A stretch of 64,000 nt of DNA from Paramacrobiotus metropolitanus (GCF_019649055.1 NW_026570379.1:1-64000), one strand, 5' to 3'. Shown: positions 11,846-22,915, counted from the stretch's first letter. The notes: generated by a model not told the origin, from the letters alone. A program made the numbers and translations.

Positions 11846-12739
11846 ATGCGGGCAGCGGGATACACAAAAGGATGCGTCAGCTTACAGCTTACTGATGTTT
11901 TTAGCTACCGTGAACACCGCTGACTATCCCAGCTGCAACAACCCATGCAGACGGTCATCCATACATATGCCCGCATTAATGGATTTCGGTCTGGATTAAG
12001 AGTGTCTCTGATTTGAAGTTATAGTCTACTTTCACGCATTTTCTTCTCTTTTAGGAGCCAGAGGGATTATCTAGGGGCACCCAATGTTTCCTTTTATGTG
12101 GTAGGTTTACAAGAAATAGGTAGTACCACTTATGACCCAACCATTGAATTTATTACTTACTGCCACCCAGCTTTGACCGGGTTTGACGTATCACTGCAAA
12201 ACTGGGCGGTATGTTGGACAGTTGGAGAGTGTCGAAGGAATTGTGGGCCTACGACCGTATGCACTGGCATAAAGCTGGAGTCCTGGACAAGCTCATTTGG
12301 CAGTGTGCACATCAATCTCACTGTACCAACGCTGCAGAATGCATGGCTGTGGTATTAAAGCGACTTGACAGTGTTTGTGCAGCATGCAGTAAAGGTCATC
12401 AGAAATAACCGTACGAACACGGGACAGTTAATAGCGGACTGAAAAAAACATGCGAGGGACTTTTTTTACAAGCAACCAACCATGAACGTGGACACTGTTC
12501 CGTACAACCCAAAGCGAACAAGATAAAAATACACAATTAAAAATAATACGCAAATTCCCAATCATCCTCGGTCCGGTTCAGAAGTGAGAAGGATGCCGTT
12601 GCTTCCATTGTAACGTCTACAGTGCATTAACGCCGTCCCAGAAATCCACAATAAAAGCATGAGATTGCAGAAGAAAACATAAAAAAACATCCACAAAACG
12701 AGTCAAAGATCCATGTAGACCAACCAATCGTCCGCTTTG
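11846..12739. repeat. Flanking repeat downstream of long-tail units, with a conserved plus-strand Cys-rich reading frame
   Basis: The 11880-12050 part is shared with 29190-29370. The 12230-12640 part recurs downstream of U9 (48390-49380, split by a MITE) and U10 (51740-52170). On the plus strand 12211-12408 reads W-Q-C-A-H-Q-S-H-C-T-N-A-A-E-C...S-V-C-A-A-C-S-K-G-H-Q-K and stop. The copy at 48.4 kb keeps T-N-A-A-E-C, C-A-V-Y-C-K-G-H-Q-Q and stop at the same place. This may be a small convergent gene or simply the 3' flank of the array gene. I cannot tell which. Confidence 0.4.
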
Positions 12740-13194
12740 TCAACTGCCAGTCTCCTGCTTCTTAAAGTCTGACACGGACGACGACAGGTACTTGTTCCGC
12801 CAGTTGATTAAGTCCGGAGATGCACCGGAGGCCGCTGCATCAGCGGACGGCGCGGGAACCGGCGCAGTAGAGGCCACACCGGACACAGACGCAGTCGCAG
12901 GTTGAATAAGGCAGAGTGCTCACTTCCTCGTTGAGCGGAAGAGCTGCGTTTTGCAAGAATCGTATACACTTTCTCCCGAGTCTAAAATGCAAGATACAGC
13001 CAGTTACCTAGTACACACTATATTGAGTATATTCCAACATTTTGGCCATTAAACGTTGTAACGGCAGCGCGACATTTCGCCGAGGACAAGTTGTGATCGC
13101 AGACATTTCACCGCAAAACAACTCGTAGCGCGAACATTTGTCACAGGCTTTCAAGACAGTTTTTGGTCAGCGCGACATCCTGCCGCGATGCATT

Positions 13195-13620
13195 TCGTTG
13201 CGAGACCGTTTCGTCTGCGCGTCAATTTGTGTTCGAGGGCACACCGACAACTTGCTGACGACTTTCTGCTGACCGACGAAATATTGACCCGACAGTTTGT
13301 TGAAACGGCAAACCGCTGAACGACACCTGGCTGAACGACTTTTGTGAACACCGATAACTTGTTGACGACATTTTGCTGACGTGAGAGACCTAAGAAACCT
13401 AAGAAAAAACAACAAGAAATCGAGAAAAACTCAAAAATCAGCGCGTCGAACCGAAAAGCCAATTGTCGGCCAGCAAAAATGTTTCAACAAAACGTCGGTC
13501 AACAAGTTAGCAGAATAGCAAATTGTCGGTCAACATTTTGTAGTTCAGTGATCGTGTAAGTCAGCAACATGTCGGTCAGCAAATTGTCGGGCAGCGAATT
13601 GTAGGTCGGCGAATTAACGT
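13195..13620. repeat. Degenerate short-unit repeat, left half inverted relative to right half
   Basis: The left part is built from variants of 'ttgctgaccgaca' and the right part from its reverse complement 'gtcggtcagcaa'. The whole therefore forms an imperfect palindromic satellite-like block inside the U4 C-clamp intron. Similar units occur at about 7370-7430 and 8270-8360 in the U3 intron. Confidence 0.55.
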
Positions 13621-13820
13621 GCTACCGTGTACGAGTACTACCTGAGCAGACGAACAGTTTATTAGGCTTACTAAACACAGCCAGGCAAACTGTAAACATG
13701 CGGAAGCCAAACCAGGAAACCCAAGAAATCGTAAGAAATCTACGTCTGAAAGCAAAATGCCCCAAACCGACATGTTTCAGAGTTCGTATGTCCCGCGGCG
13801 AAATAATTCGCGCGTCATGT

Positions 13821-14510
13821 TTAAGGAAAATGACCCGGTACATAATACCAAATTCATGGGCATACACGAAAACTTTCACTTTCGCCCACTCCCAAACACT
13901 TCTTTGCTTTGTTTTATGACGTTCTGCAGCCATATGATTTGTATAGGTACATAACCGCGGAAACCGCTTGTGCGCGCAACATCCGGTTCGGGAGTTATGG
14001 CTGTAAGAAAATTCCATAAAGTTTAAATACATTCAGGCGTACAAAAAGTCTCATTATCGACCGATCTTCTTTAAACTTTGCACATGTATCCATGTATGCA
14101 TGAAGATTGTTTTTACACCGAACCAAAGTTGTACCATTTTTTTCAAATTTTAAAATAAATTTCACAAATTTAAAAATTCATTTTAAAATATGAAAAAAAT
14201 ATTAGAACCGAGGTTCGGTTTAGACGCGATTTTCATGCATATGTGCGTCTCCAGGCAAAATTTCAAGAAGATCGGTCGATAATAAGACTTTGGTACATCT
14301 GAATGCATTTAAACTATTTGGAATTTTCTAACAGCCACAACTACCGAACCGGATGTTGCGCGCACAAATGGTTTTCACGCCCCGTGTATACAAATCATCT
14401 GGCTACAGAATGTCATGAAACAAGAGAAAAAGGGTTTGGGAGTGCGCGAAAGTGAACGATTTCGTGCATGTACACGAGTTTGGTACCAAATACCGGGCCA
14501 TTTCCTTTAA
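13821..14510. mobile_element. TTAA-flanked fold-back MITE, copy A
   Basis: The two halves are near-perfect reverse complements over the whole length, with an AT-rich centre near 14165. The ends are TTAA followed by a terminal repeat of the type GGAAATGGCCCGGTA. Inner landmarks 'gcaacatccggttcgggag' and 'gaatgcatttaaac' appear once in each arm. The TTAA flanks and CCC-rich ends suggest a piggyBac-like mobiliser; this is inference. It lies in the U4 C-clamp intron. Confidence 0.8.
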
Positions 14511-15441
14511 GTGCCGCGAAATGTCAGACATCCAACAGTCTGGGTGCGATCACAGACACGAACTGCTTACCGGCATGCTGTACACCATTCCGCTCGACGG
14601 TCCCTTCCCAACACTGCTCTGCATTTTTGCGGTTCTGCAGCCGGAAGCACGATATTAAAATCTGCGGAAAATATGTAGATAAAATAAGAAACCTAATAAA
14701 ACATAAGCGAAGCTCAACATTCCGGCATTTCCTTCTTCCTTAAACGCTTCGTCTTCCCGCGCCCGCTCAGGACATATCTGCCCTTACCTGTCGATCCTGG
14801 ATAGGCTTTAGCATGCTTTTCGTGGTGTTGCACAGCCACTGCATAATACTTATTCTGCTCAGCGCGATCCAAAGATTGCCACTAGAAGATCAATTATGCA
14901 ACCAGATTTTGTACAACCGCGATCGCGTGGTGGACGCCCACAATCCGTGCAATGTCCAAAGAACCCGTCAGCATGCATTCGGCTTGCATTTGGGCTCGTT
15001 GTTCTTTCAAATACACCATGAAGGCGTTCAACGGCTTTTTGATGTGGTTTGGTTTCTCTTTCTTCGGTGCGCGCCGGCGTTTCTTCGCTCCAGATGATAA
15101 AGCAGCAGAATGTGGCACCAGTGATGCACTGACCGTTCCATTCGTCGATAACCTGTGTCAAGTCAAAACCATTCCATAATAAAGATTAATTCGAATGAGC
15201 AGGTGGAATAAATGAAAATCATGCTTAAATCAAGTGTAAGGTAAACGCAACAGGCAGCAACTGAATGGTCTTTAAGCAACCAGCCAGCAACGACTTAAGG
15301 TCACTTTGGCCACATTTTATTTCTGCCTACGCTCGCTTAGGCCGCAATCCTCTGGTAATTACAAAGTACTATTGATTTAATTCACACTTTCCCAACGGTG
15401 CAGATGTTGATTATCTAATTGTTTTGTCGGTGAAACAATAT

Positions 15442-18088
15442 TTACAGTCCCAGCGTCGACGAAGGAGATGCGCAAGAGGCCGTTGAATCAGTGGACGGCG
15501 CGAGAACTGGTATCGATGGGGCCGCAGCGGACACGGGCGCCGCCGGCGTAAGATCAGGCACACCACTCTCTTTCTCGTTGAGCGGTAACGCTGCGTTTTG
15601 CGAGAACCTTATACACTTTTTCTTGCGTCTGAAATGCAAGATTCATGTACAGCCAATTATGTAGTACACACTACATTCTAACGTTATAGTAACAAAGCGT
15701 TGCAAGGCCAACCTGACATTTCCCCGAGGACAACCAGGTGCAGGACATTTTAGTCGCCGAAACCAACGCGCACCACTAACTCTCTTCACACGAGGTTTGA
15801 TCAGCACGACCGTTCGTTGCGAGGGAGTTTCGACGCCGCGACAATTCGAGTACGAGAATAGAGAATAGCTATGACAAACGGCTTAGTGAGCTTGCTAAAA
15901 CAGCCATGAAAACCAAGAAAACCTGAGAAATCTAAAAACCAAAGAAATCCTGAGAAAACAAAAGACCATAAACCTGAAAACCAACAAACCAAAAAACTTA
16001 AGCAACTTGTAAAACCTAGACGCATCGAATTTTTTCGCTGTGAAATGTCGCAGAATTGCATACTCCAAAGGCGAGTGCTTCGCGACGACGCGACCATACC
16101 GCCTGCGATTTCGAATGCGGCGAAATGTCACGCACCCATTGGTCCGCGTGAGTTCGCACATCAGGCGCAAGTGCCCTTACCGGCATGCTTTGCACCATTC
16201 CGCTGAACGGGCGATTCCAAATACTTTTTTACATTTTCTCGGTACTGCAGAATAAGGGATTGTCACGTCTTGGCACAGATGTTTATTGTGCTACTCTGGC
16301 CGGATAGATACTGAGTAATAATGATAATAATGGAAATACTCGTAGTACCACATAAAATGCGTCCTCTACAGGTCAACACAGTCATGCGGGTTGCTACGCG
16401 CTAATATGGCGCGTAGCCACTACACTACATCTTCACCCTTAAAATGAAGTGAAAAAGCAGAACATTATGGCAAAATGTCGAAATAATCTTCCTCGACATT
16501 GTAGACGGTATTGACCTTTTCCTTCTTCTTGTTGTCCTTCTGCTGGCATGCCCTCTCTATATGGCCTTTCATGCCGCAACCATTGCATCTGGTGTTTTTA
16601 TACCAGCATTCTTCTGGCGTATGCCGCCAGGATCCACATCTTTTACATTTCCGCCGGGACGGCATCTCTTCTTCACTTCCACTTTCGTCATCATTCTCTT
16701 CCTGTCTCTTTTCTCTACTGCTCTTCTCCTCTTTCTTCACTCTTATTTCTCGCTTCTTAATGTTGTTCACCACATTCTCTTCCACATTAGTTTTTCTCGC
16801 CTCTTTCACGCTTGTTTCATATTTGATAGCAATTTGGAGGGCGGCGTCGAACGTCTTCAGCTCTTGCAGCATTAGGTAGCGTCTTGTTGCGTCGCTTTTG
16901 ACGCCTGCCACGAGCACAGCACTTAAATTCTTCTCCAGCACTGTTGCCGGAAAGTCGCATAGGATCGTTTTGTCACGTAAACGTGTCGCGAAGTCCACCA
17001 GGCTTTCTTTTTCGTCCTGCCGAAGACTGAAGAACAGCGCCCACTCGGTTATTTGGTTTGTGTACGGGGCGTAGGCCGTTTCCAGCTTCGTGACCAGTTC
17101 ACCCAGTGTGAAGTCGGACGGCATCTTGGGTTTGCACATCGAAACTAAAAGCTGCAGGGCCTTCGTGTCCAGACTGTTTATTAGCACGGCACGGTGCTTG
17201 TCCGTATGAAGGTCGGTCAGCACAGTATAATTATCATACAAAACTTCCACGCCTTCCAGTCCATGGTTTCCGGATTGAACTTGGTCAATTGATCGGTTGT
17301 GGTCGTCATTTTCGATCTCTTATTATATAGCGCTCGCTTTCCTCTTCTCCTTTCCCGCTTCAGAGTTCAGAGAATACTACACTTCACGCCAATTGTCACG
17401 TCTTGGCACAGATGTTTATTGTGCCACTCTGGCCGGATAGATACTGAGTAATAATGATAATAATGGAAATACTCGTAGTACCACATAAAATGCGTCCTCT
17501 ACAGGTCAACACAGTCATGCGGGTTGCTACGCGCTAATATGGCGCGTAGCCACTACACTACAGGGATCATATTAAACGCTACGGCAAATATGCCGATAAC
17601 GAACCTAAGGAAACCTAAGAATATTTACGAAAACCTGAAAAAAATCTAAGAAAACCTTCAGAAAACCTAAGCAATATATGCTAACCGTCATGCTTCTCCT
17701 TCTTCCATATGCGCTTCTCGCACTGACAATCATACCGAGCGTAGTTGTCCTTAGCAGAACATCCTGGATATGTTTGCGCGTGCTTTTTGCGCTCTTGTTC
17801 AGCCAATGCATAATACCTGCACTTCTCAGCACGATCCAAAGAGTGCCACTACACAATGGAACCATCACCCAACACGGTGTTTTTGGAAACCACGACGGAG
17901 TTCGGACACCCACCTTCTCGGCCAAAAGATTAATGGCCGTATGTTCCATGCCAGGTTCTGCTCGCACTCGGGCTCGCTGCGCCTTCGAATACAGGATGAA
18001 GGCGTTCAACGGCTGTTTGATGTGATTGGTTCTCTCTTCCTTGGCTGCACGTTTTGGCGATGCACTGACCATTCCATTCGTTGAAGAC
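15442..18088 (-). CDS. Array unit U5: short-tail TCF/LEF-like HMG-box/C-clamp protein (open, but carries an LTR element)
   Basis: Four minus-strand exons with matching phases and no stops: 17914-18088, 17686-17848, 16181-16244 and 15442-15628. The first visible ATG is 18072-18070 (the sixth codon of that exon, S-S-T-N-G-M). The protein is predicted at about 190 residues: a short Ser/Lys-rich lead, HMG box ([12 protein letters not shown]...; W-H-S-L-D-R-A-E-K-C-R-Y-Y-A-L-A; the PGW Trp is Cys), basic tail, C-clamp (W-C-K-A-C-R-R-K-K-K-C-I-R-F) and a Ser/Ala/Pro tail ending TLGL. Helix 2 is altered (A-I-N-L-L-A-E-K in place of I-N-R-I-L-G-E-K). The intron before the C-clamp exon holds a recent gag-only LTR retrotransposon whose end is 16 nt from the exon, so splicing there may be impaired. 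The expected role is sequence-specific DNA binding in the nucleus. Confidence 0.75.
16261..16429 (-). repeat. 3' LTR (element orientation)
   Basis: This 169-bp LTR differs from its partner at 17394-17562 only at one position (T here, C there, about 30 bases in). Its outer edge abuts the duplicated GGGAT. Confidence 0.93.
16465..17309 (-). pseudogene. Gag with two zinc knuckles, one frameshift near the N-terminus
   Basis: The main frame (16465-17250) encodes about 260 residues: a helical capsid-like part, a Glu/Lys-rich stretch and two CX2CX4HX4C zinc knuckles at about 16546-16647 (C-K-R-C-G-S-W-R-H and C-N-G-C-G-M-K-G-H), which bind RNA in the family. The only suitable ATG is at 17309-17307, just inside the primer-binding region. 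It starts a frame (M-T-T-T-T-D-Q-L-T-K-F-N-P) that stops soon after 17230, while the capsid frame opens around 17250 without an ATG. A single-base shift near 17250 would explain both. Without pol, movement would need help from a related autonomous element. Confidence 0.85.
17394..17562 (-). repeat. 5' LTR (element orientation)
   Basis: Same 169-bp LTR as 16261-16429. The second copy of the GGGAT target duplication follows at 17563-17567. Confidence 0.93.
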
Positions 18089-18381
18089 CTGTGATTCAAT
18101 CACAATCGCTCTCAAAATAAATTATTATTAACCAATAAAATTCAAATGGGTAAATGGGTAAATGAAGCTATTTCCAAATTATGGCTAAATAAATGCAGAA
18201 TTAAGACGCAGCAGGCAGGAACGGTTAAAGGTCACGATGGCCACATTTCATTCCCGCCTACACTGACGCCGGCAAGCGCACATTTTCGGCCGCAGTCCGC
18301 TGGTATCAACTTTAATGCCCACTTTTGTATTGGTGCAATGTTTATAAACCATAATTACTTTCTGTGTTGATGAAACGATAT

Positions 18382-19065
18382 TTACAGTCTAAGCGTCGAT
18401 GAGGGAGATGCGCCAGAGGCCGTTGAATCAGCAGAGGGCGCACGGACCGGCGTCGATGAGGACGCACCGGACACGGACGCAGCCGGCGTTGAATCAGGCA
18501 AACTGCTCACTTGCTCGTTGAGCGGAAGAGCTGCGTTTTGTGTTAATCCTATACACTTTTTCCTCCATCTAAAATGCATGATACATGCAAGGTAGTGTCT
18601 GTTCACACTACATTCCAACGTTCATTCATGACAGCGCTCGAGGGAATCTGAGTATGAGACAAACAGTTTATTACTCTTACTAAACACTACTATTACTTTC
18701 CGACATCCTTTACACCAGTCCGCTTGACGGACATTTCCCAATATTGCTGGACATTTTTTCGGTTCTGCGAAAAAAAACAGGAAATCACATAAAAGCTGCG
18801 CACGATATTAAAGACACGTAAGAAAAACCTAAGAAACCATAAGAAAACTTGAGAAACCCTATGGAAACCTTCGGAAACTCGGGGAAGCTAACCTTCCCAC
18901 CTCTCCTTCTTGGTTCTGCGCTTCTTCTTCCCACACTGACAACAGAACAGAGCGTTCTTTGCTACACTCCTGCTCGATTTCGGCGAAGACGGGGCCCCAG
19001 CACGAAGGTGCGCCGGCGATGCACTGACCGTTCCATTCGTCGAAGACCTGCGACAAATCATAGCC
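18382..19065 (-). pseudogene. Array unit U6: TCF/LEF-like unit that has lost its HMG box
   Basis: The last exon 18382-18568 (W-R-K-K-K-C-I-G-L then the usual tail ending TLRL) and the C-clamp first half 18701-18764 are open. The donor after the latter reads GGAAAG where the other units have GGTAAG. Upstream (about 18890-19055) the N-terminal lead S-T-N-G-T-V-S-A-S...S-P-K-S-S-R-S-V-A-K-N runs directly into [13 protein letters not shown], the basic tail that normally follows the HMG box in U12. About 110 codons and one intron have been deleted between them. The unit keeps the tail and clamp but no HMG box, and the clamp exon cannot be spliced normally. Confidence 0.8.
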
Positions 19066-19329
19066 GTTCTCAAATTATTCCGGCAAGAATGGTTAAGAAT
19101 CACTTCGGTCACATTGCATTTCCGCCTACACTCACGTCGGCTACACTCACGTTTCGACCGTAATCCTCTGGTAACTATTACTTATAAGTGATTTAATTGT
19201 AAACTTTGCTGTTTATCAATCACAGTTACGTACTACTGTATGTTGATGGATCAATATTGACAGTCTATCCTGGTAAAAGTTAAAGCGATATATCTGTATC
19301 ATGTATGTTTGGTTATAAGTAAATATTCA
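19066..19329. other. Upstream flank of U6
   Basis: The stretch matches the 5' flank of other units ('aatcacttcggtcacattgcatttccgcctacactcac' type sequence at about 19100-19160). I see no exon in it. Confidence 0.4.
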
Positions 19330-19600
19330 TTCTCCTGGCCGGCTGAAGCGGGCGGCACTGTCGACCGGTGGACAGAGAACTTCGAAACCGTTCTCTTGAG
19401 TAGTTGTCAGGACGACAGCATCGAAGTGGCTATTCGTATAGCGGTGTTGCACGCCGGGTCGTCCGTTCCATGGCGACGAACCGTACGTAATAGCGGTTTG
19501 TGTTACCGATTACCGTACCGCGTTATTTGTATTACGTTGTACCGTGCGGTCGTGGCGGCCTTTCTGCGGTACAGGCGATTTCGTACATGTTCAACGTTTT
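19330..19600 (-). promoter_or_regulatory. Partial, diverged copy of the array upstream module
   Basis: The sequence from 'ggccggctgaagcgg' to 'ccatggcgacgaaccg' parallels 28900-29075. The palindrome is present with one change (GTTGTCAGGACGAC, 19403-19416), and the X-box-like half site has one change. The NRF-1-like site has degenerated. Confidence 0.4.
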
Positions 19601-21692
19601 GAGACATGCGTTTTTTGGAAATCTATCCAATGAAAATAAAACAGCACAGTAAAATTATGAGGAATACTAAAGGATATCGTGATTTGTGAGATAAGGTAAA
19701 TACAACTCCGAAAGCGTGCCCGGATAACAAGGAAATGTACGAACGGTCATTGAACGCCGTTTTTGCGTTTACAGCGTCTTGGCTGGCAGTGGAGCAGCTG
19801 GATTCCGCGAAACTAGCAGACGCCCTTGAAAGCCATATATATGTATTCGGCGGACTCGTCACGCCGGCATTCTCGCTTGTCCGATGCGATCCACATCCGC
19901 TCAACTCCACCGCTCCCGTGGCGCGGTCGACCTCAGACTGCTGAAATGCAACGTCCGCGTGCGGATTCCGGGGCGCTTCTCTTCCATGAGTCAGTAATAA
20001 GTTGGGAAAAAATTTTTATACATGCACGAAAACTTTAACATTTGGGCGCGCAACATCCGGTTCGGGAGTTATGGCTGTAAGAAAATTCCAAAAAGTTTAA
20101 ATGCATTCAGGTGTACTAAGTCGTCCTTATGGACCGATCTCCTTTAGACTCACATAATACACGTAAGTGTGAAGATCGCTTTTACATAATGGCAATCGTT
20201 CACAGCGCAACGTTCGCATTTCGCACTAAACACGGGCTTTCAGTACCTTTGGGATAGAAATCACGGGACAAGCTTGTACACACCTGCATTTACATTCCGT
20301 GCACTTACTTTTAATCCCATCGAATTTACAAAGGGCCCAGTTTTTCCTTCGAAGGAATCTTGTCCGGGTTCCGATTTCATCCCCCAGGAATAATATTTAA
20401 TATTATCATTCCTGGAGAAGTGTAACAGTAGACGCAACTTTTACGGGTTCATCCCTCTTCACCACGTGGCCCAGGCGGGCCGACACCAAATGACCCAGGA
20501 AAGAATTGAGTGTGCCTGATTAAGCACCAAGCAAGCAAGCAAGCCCTCGATACGTGTCGTCCCGTCGTAACAGGCTTATCACTTGGTATTACAACACTGC
20601 AATTAGTCCCCTCGGCATCAGTTCGGCGGGGCTAACTTCATACTCACTAATTACAATTTACAGACATGTCTGTGTACGACCGACGACGCACCCTCAGCAG
20701 GACGCAGACAAGCCAGTAATGGGTGAGCGTTGCGAAGGCATGGTACCCGTGCGAAATAGAAAACAGCTGGTGAGGACGGAATGCCGAATTCCGACGGAAA
20801 TACACGATAAAGCATTAGAAGATGCCCGCAAAATGTCGAGCAGGCGGCAATCCATGATCCCGCAGGTGTGTGGCGGTGTGCGCAGTGTGCATGCCGGCAA
20901 AATCAATCCTGGATTGCCGTTTACGGGCAGGCGTGTTTGAGACGGGAATTAACCAATAAAAATTCAGCGGAAACAGCGTTTAAAAATTCCCTGGGTCTGC
21001 GCCAGCCGAAGCTATCCAATGTACACTGATATGTCTGAGGAGACCATAGAAGCGCAAACGGAAATCTTCAGTCAGCCTCAATACAACAAAATAATATAGG
21101 AAAGCATAAACGAGCGGTCGTCCAACATTAACGCAGCATTCCATCGCCCGCGGTGACGGCAGGTAGCAGAGATTAACTGACCGTTTCCGGTGGCGCTGGA
21201 GACGACCTTTGTTCCGGGCCACACCCTCGCTGGGTGTGGCGTCATTCTCCTGCCGTCCGATTACAGCTCAGCAGATCGCCCACTCCACCAAGTACTCTCG
21301 TTTCTCCTGCGATTAGACCCGTTTGGCACGCTGCATCGTTCCAATTGAATGCTGGTGTTAAGCACCTGGGTTCGGGTTATCCAGTTCTCACTCAATAAAG
21401 TCTACGGCATCATTCATTCGCGTGTGTTTATTCCCTCATTATTCCCTTATTCTTTTTCAGCAGCTTTGGGCAACGCTGTCAACAAAGTGACCTCTCTTCT
21501 GCGAACAATCGTATTTGTCGTGTGACTTAATTATCTTAATTGTAGAAACACTTGCTTCTATAACCGCGAATCTCGAGCTCATCTTGTCGAAGAAATTGAA
21601 GCTTATGTTGCCAAGTCTCCACGCATTTTTTAACCGGTTTTAACCAGTTAAAAGTTATAGGTTATAGGCTATAACTGACGCAGATAAAAGTT
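19601..21692. other. Unassigned spacer with two repeat fragments
   Basis: About 20035-20185 is half of a TTAA fold-back element (landmarks 'gcaacatccggttcgggag' and 'aaatgcattcaggtgtac', one arm only). About 20865-20990 ('gtgtggcggtgtgcgcag' to 'aaattcagcgga') is repeated in diverged form at about 59405-59510, so it is a dispersed repeat. A small hairpin 'ccaggaataatat/atattatcattcctgg' is at about 20380. Open frames at 19735, 19623 (minus) and 20554 show no motif or splice support. Confidence 0.4.
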
Positions 21693-22365
21693 TTAAGGGA
21701 TTTGGCCCGGTACTTAGCACCAAATTCGTGTACATCCACGGGAACTTTCGCTGTCGCGCACTTCCAAACACGTTTTTGCATTGCTTTTTGGTATTTGGCC
21801 AAAAAATGTTTTTACATAGGCCTGAAATCGGTTTTTGCGCGCAACATCCGGTTCGGGAGTATGGCTGTTAGAAAATTCCAAAAAGTTTAAATGCATTCAG
21901 TTGTACCAAAAGTCTCATTATGGACCGATCCCTTTCAAATTTTGCAGGTAAATGCGCATAACCATGATGATCGTTTTTAAACCGATCCATGCTTTTCAAA
22001 TTTTAAAATGAATTTCAAAAATTTTAAAATTCATTTTATAATTCGAAAAAAAATCGTGGAAGTCTGGATCCGTGTAAGAACGATCTTCATGGTTATGTGC
22101 ATTTACGTGCAAAATTTGAAAGGGATCGGTCCATAATGAGACTTTTGGTACACCTGAATGCATTTAAACTTTTTGGAATTTTCTAACAGCCAGAACTCCC
22201 GAACCGGATGTTGCGCGCAAAAACGGAATGCACGCCTATGTATACAAATTATTTGGCTACACAATGTCAAAAAGCAACCCAAAAAAGTGTTTGGAAGTGC
22301 GCGAAAGCGAATTCTTCCGTGTATGTACACGAATTTGGTGCTATGTACCGGGCCAAATCCCTTAA
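21693..22365. mobile_element. TTAA-flanked fold-back MITE, copy B, inside a longer palindrome
   Basis: The terminal repeats begin TTAAGGGATTTGGCCCGGTA at 21693 and end with its reverse complement at 22365. The arms contain the same landmarks as copy A. The mirror symmetry continues for a further 65-70 bases on each side (to about 21626 and 22436, 'aaccagttaaaagttatagg' and its complement). The MITE may have landed at the centre of an older fold-back, or it mobilised with extended arms. Confidence 0.8.
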
Positions 22366-22429
22366 AACTTTTATCTGCGTCAGTTATAGCCTATAACCTA
22401 TAACTTTTAACTGGTTAAAACCGGTTAAA

Positions 22430-22915
22430 ATTTTTCAGGAAATTTCGGTCAGTCACCGAAGTTCCGCTGATTGACTTCTAACTGACAGTGAGTCAGTTGT
22501 AATACGTGGGTTTTACTAAGATAGAGATGAGAAACATGATGTGATCATCGGAGTCTTGTGATCACACGTTCATGATCAAAGCATAGAGGTCTGTGACCGA
22601 CGCCTATGCGAACACCCTCTAGGTATTCACGTCTACTTCCATCTATCTCTACCTTTATAGATACAATATATAAGCTCTACACTGTTATACCATCGAAATC
22701 ATACCATCTGATAGGATCAGACCACCAGTATCACTTGTAGGCATGCTAGCATTGTACCATCCGCGTAAAATCATCATGTACCACCAATAAAAATGCAGCA
22801 CGATCTGCCTCTTCTCTGTTTCAGTAAAACCCACGTATTACAACTGAATCAGTTAACAGTTCTAATGAGCGGAACTTTGGCGACTAACCGAAATGGTTAA
22901 AAAAGTTTTAACCGG
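22430..22915. repeat. Inverted-repeat element with LTR-like core
   Basis: Arms of about 85 bp (22430-22517 and 22823-22915) are imperfect reverse complements. The inner 20 bases are a perfect pair (TGTAATACGTGGGTTTTACT at 22498 and its complement ending at 22842). The core has a TATA-like stretch ('acaatatataagctc', about 22665) and an AATAAA near 22790, as an LTR would. A direct flanking duplication is not visible, so a solo LTR is not proven. Confidence 0.45.

Larger units (their letters stand above)
12740..15152 (-). pseudogene. Array unit U4: long-tail TCF/LEF-like pseudogene carrying a fold-back element
   Basis: First HMG exon 14942-15152 (S-T-N-G-T-V-S-A-S start, basic stretch, then [17 protein letters not shown]; the I-L-G-E-K end is shortened by a 9-nt deletion). 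Second HMG exon 14719-14881 (W-Q-S-L-D-R-A-E-Q-N-K-Y-Y-A-V-A; the Trp of the PGW motif is Ser). C-clamp exon 14571-14634 is intact. Joining the second HMG exon to it by the usual phase creates a TAA. The last exon (12740-12981) starts normally (G-R-K-C-I-R-F) but is frameshifted after the L-P-Y-S region; the original long tail (L-I-N-W-R-N-K-Y-L-S-S-S-V) is still visible in another frame. The C-clamp intron holds a degenerate repeat and a fold-back element. It is most likely non-functional. Confidence 0.8.
16261..17562 (-). mobile_element. Gag-only LTR retrotransposon (non-autonomous)
   Basis: Two 169-bp direct repeats (TGTCACG...CTACACTACA on the plus strand) enclose 964 bp, and a 5-bp duplication GGGAT flanks the whole (16256-16260 and 17563-17567). 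The coding strand is minus. Next to the 5' LTR the minus strand reads TTGGCGTGAAGTG, a plausible primer-binding site, and next to the 3' LTR it reads AAGGGTGAAGA, a plausible polypurine tract. The only gene is gag; protease, RT, RNase H and integrase are absent. The layout resembles the TR-GAG class described in plants. The LTRs differ at one of 169 positions, so insertion was recent. Confidence 0.93.

Noticed and set aside
22498-22842. Solo LTR call for the TG...CA core
   Set aside because: No direct target duplication; flanks are themselves inverted repeats, so a fold-back element explains it as well.
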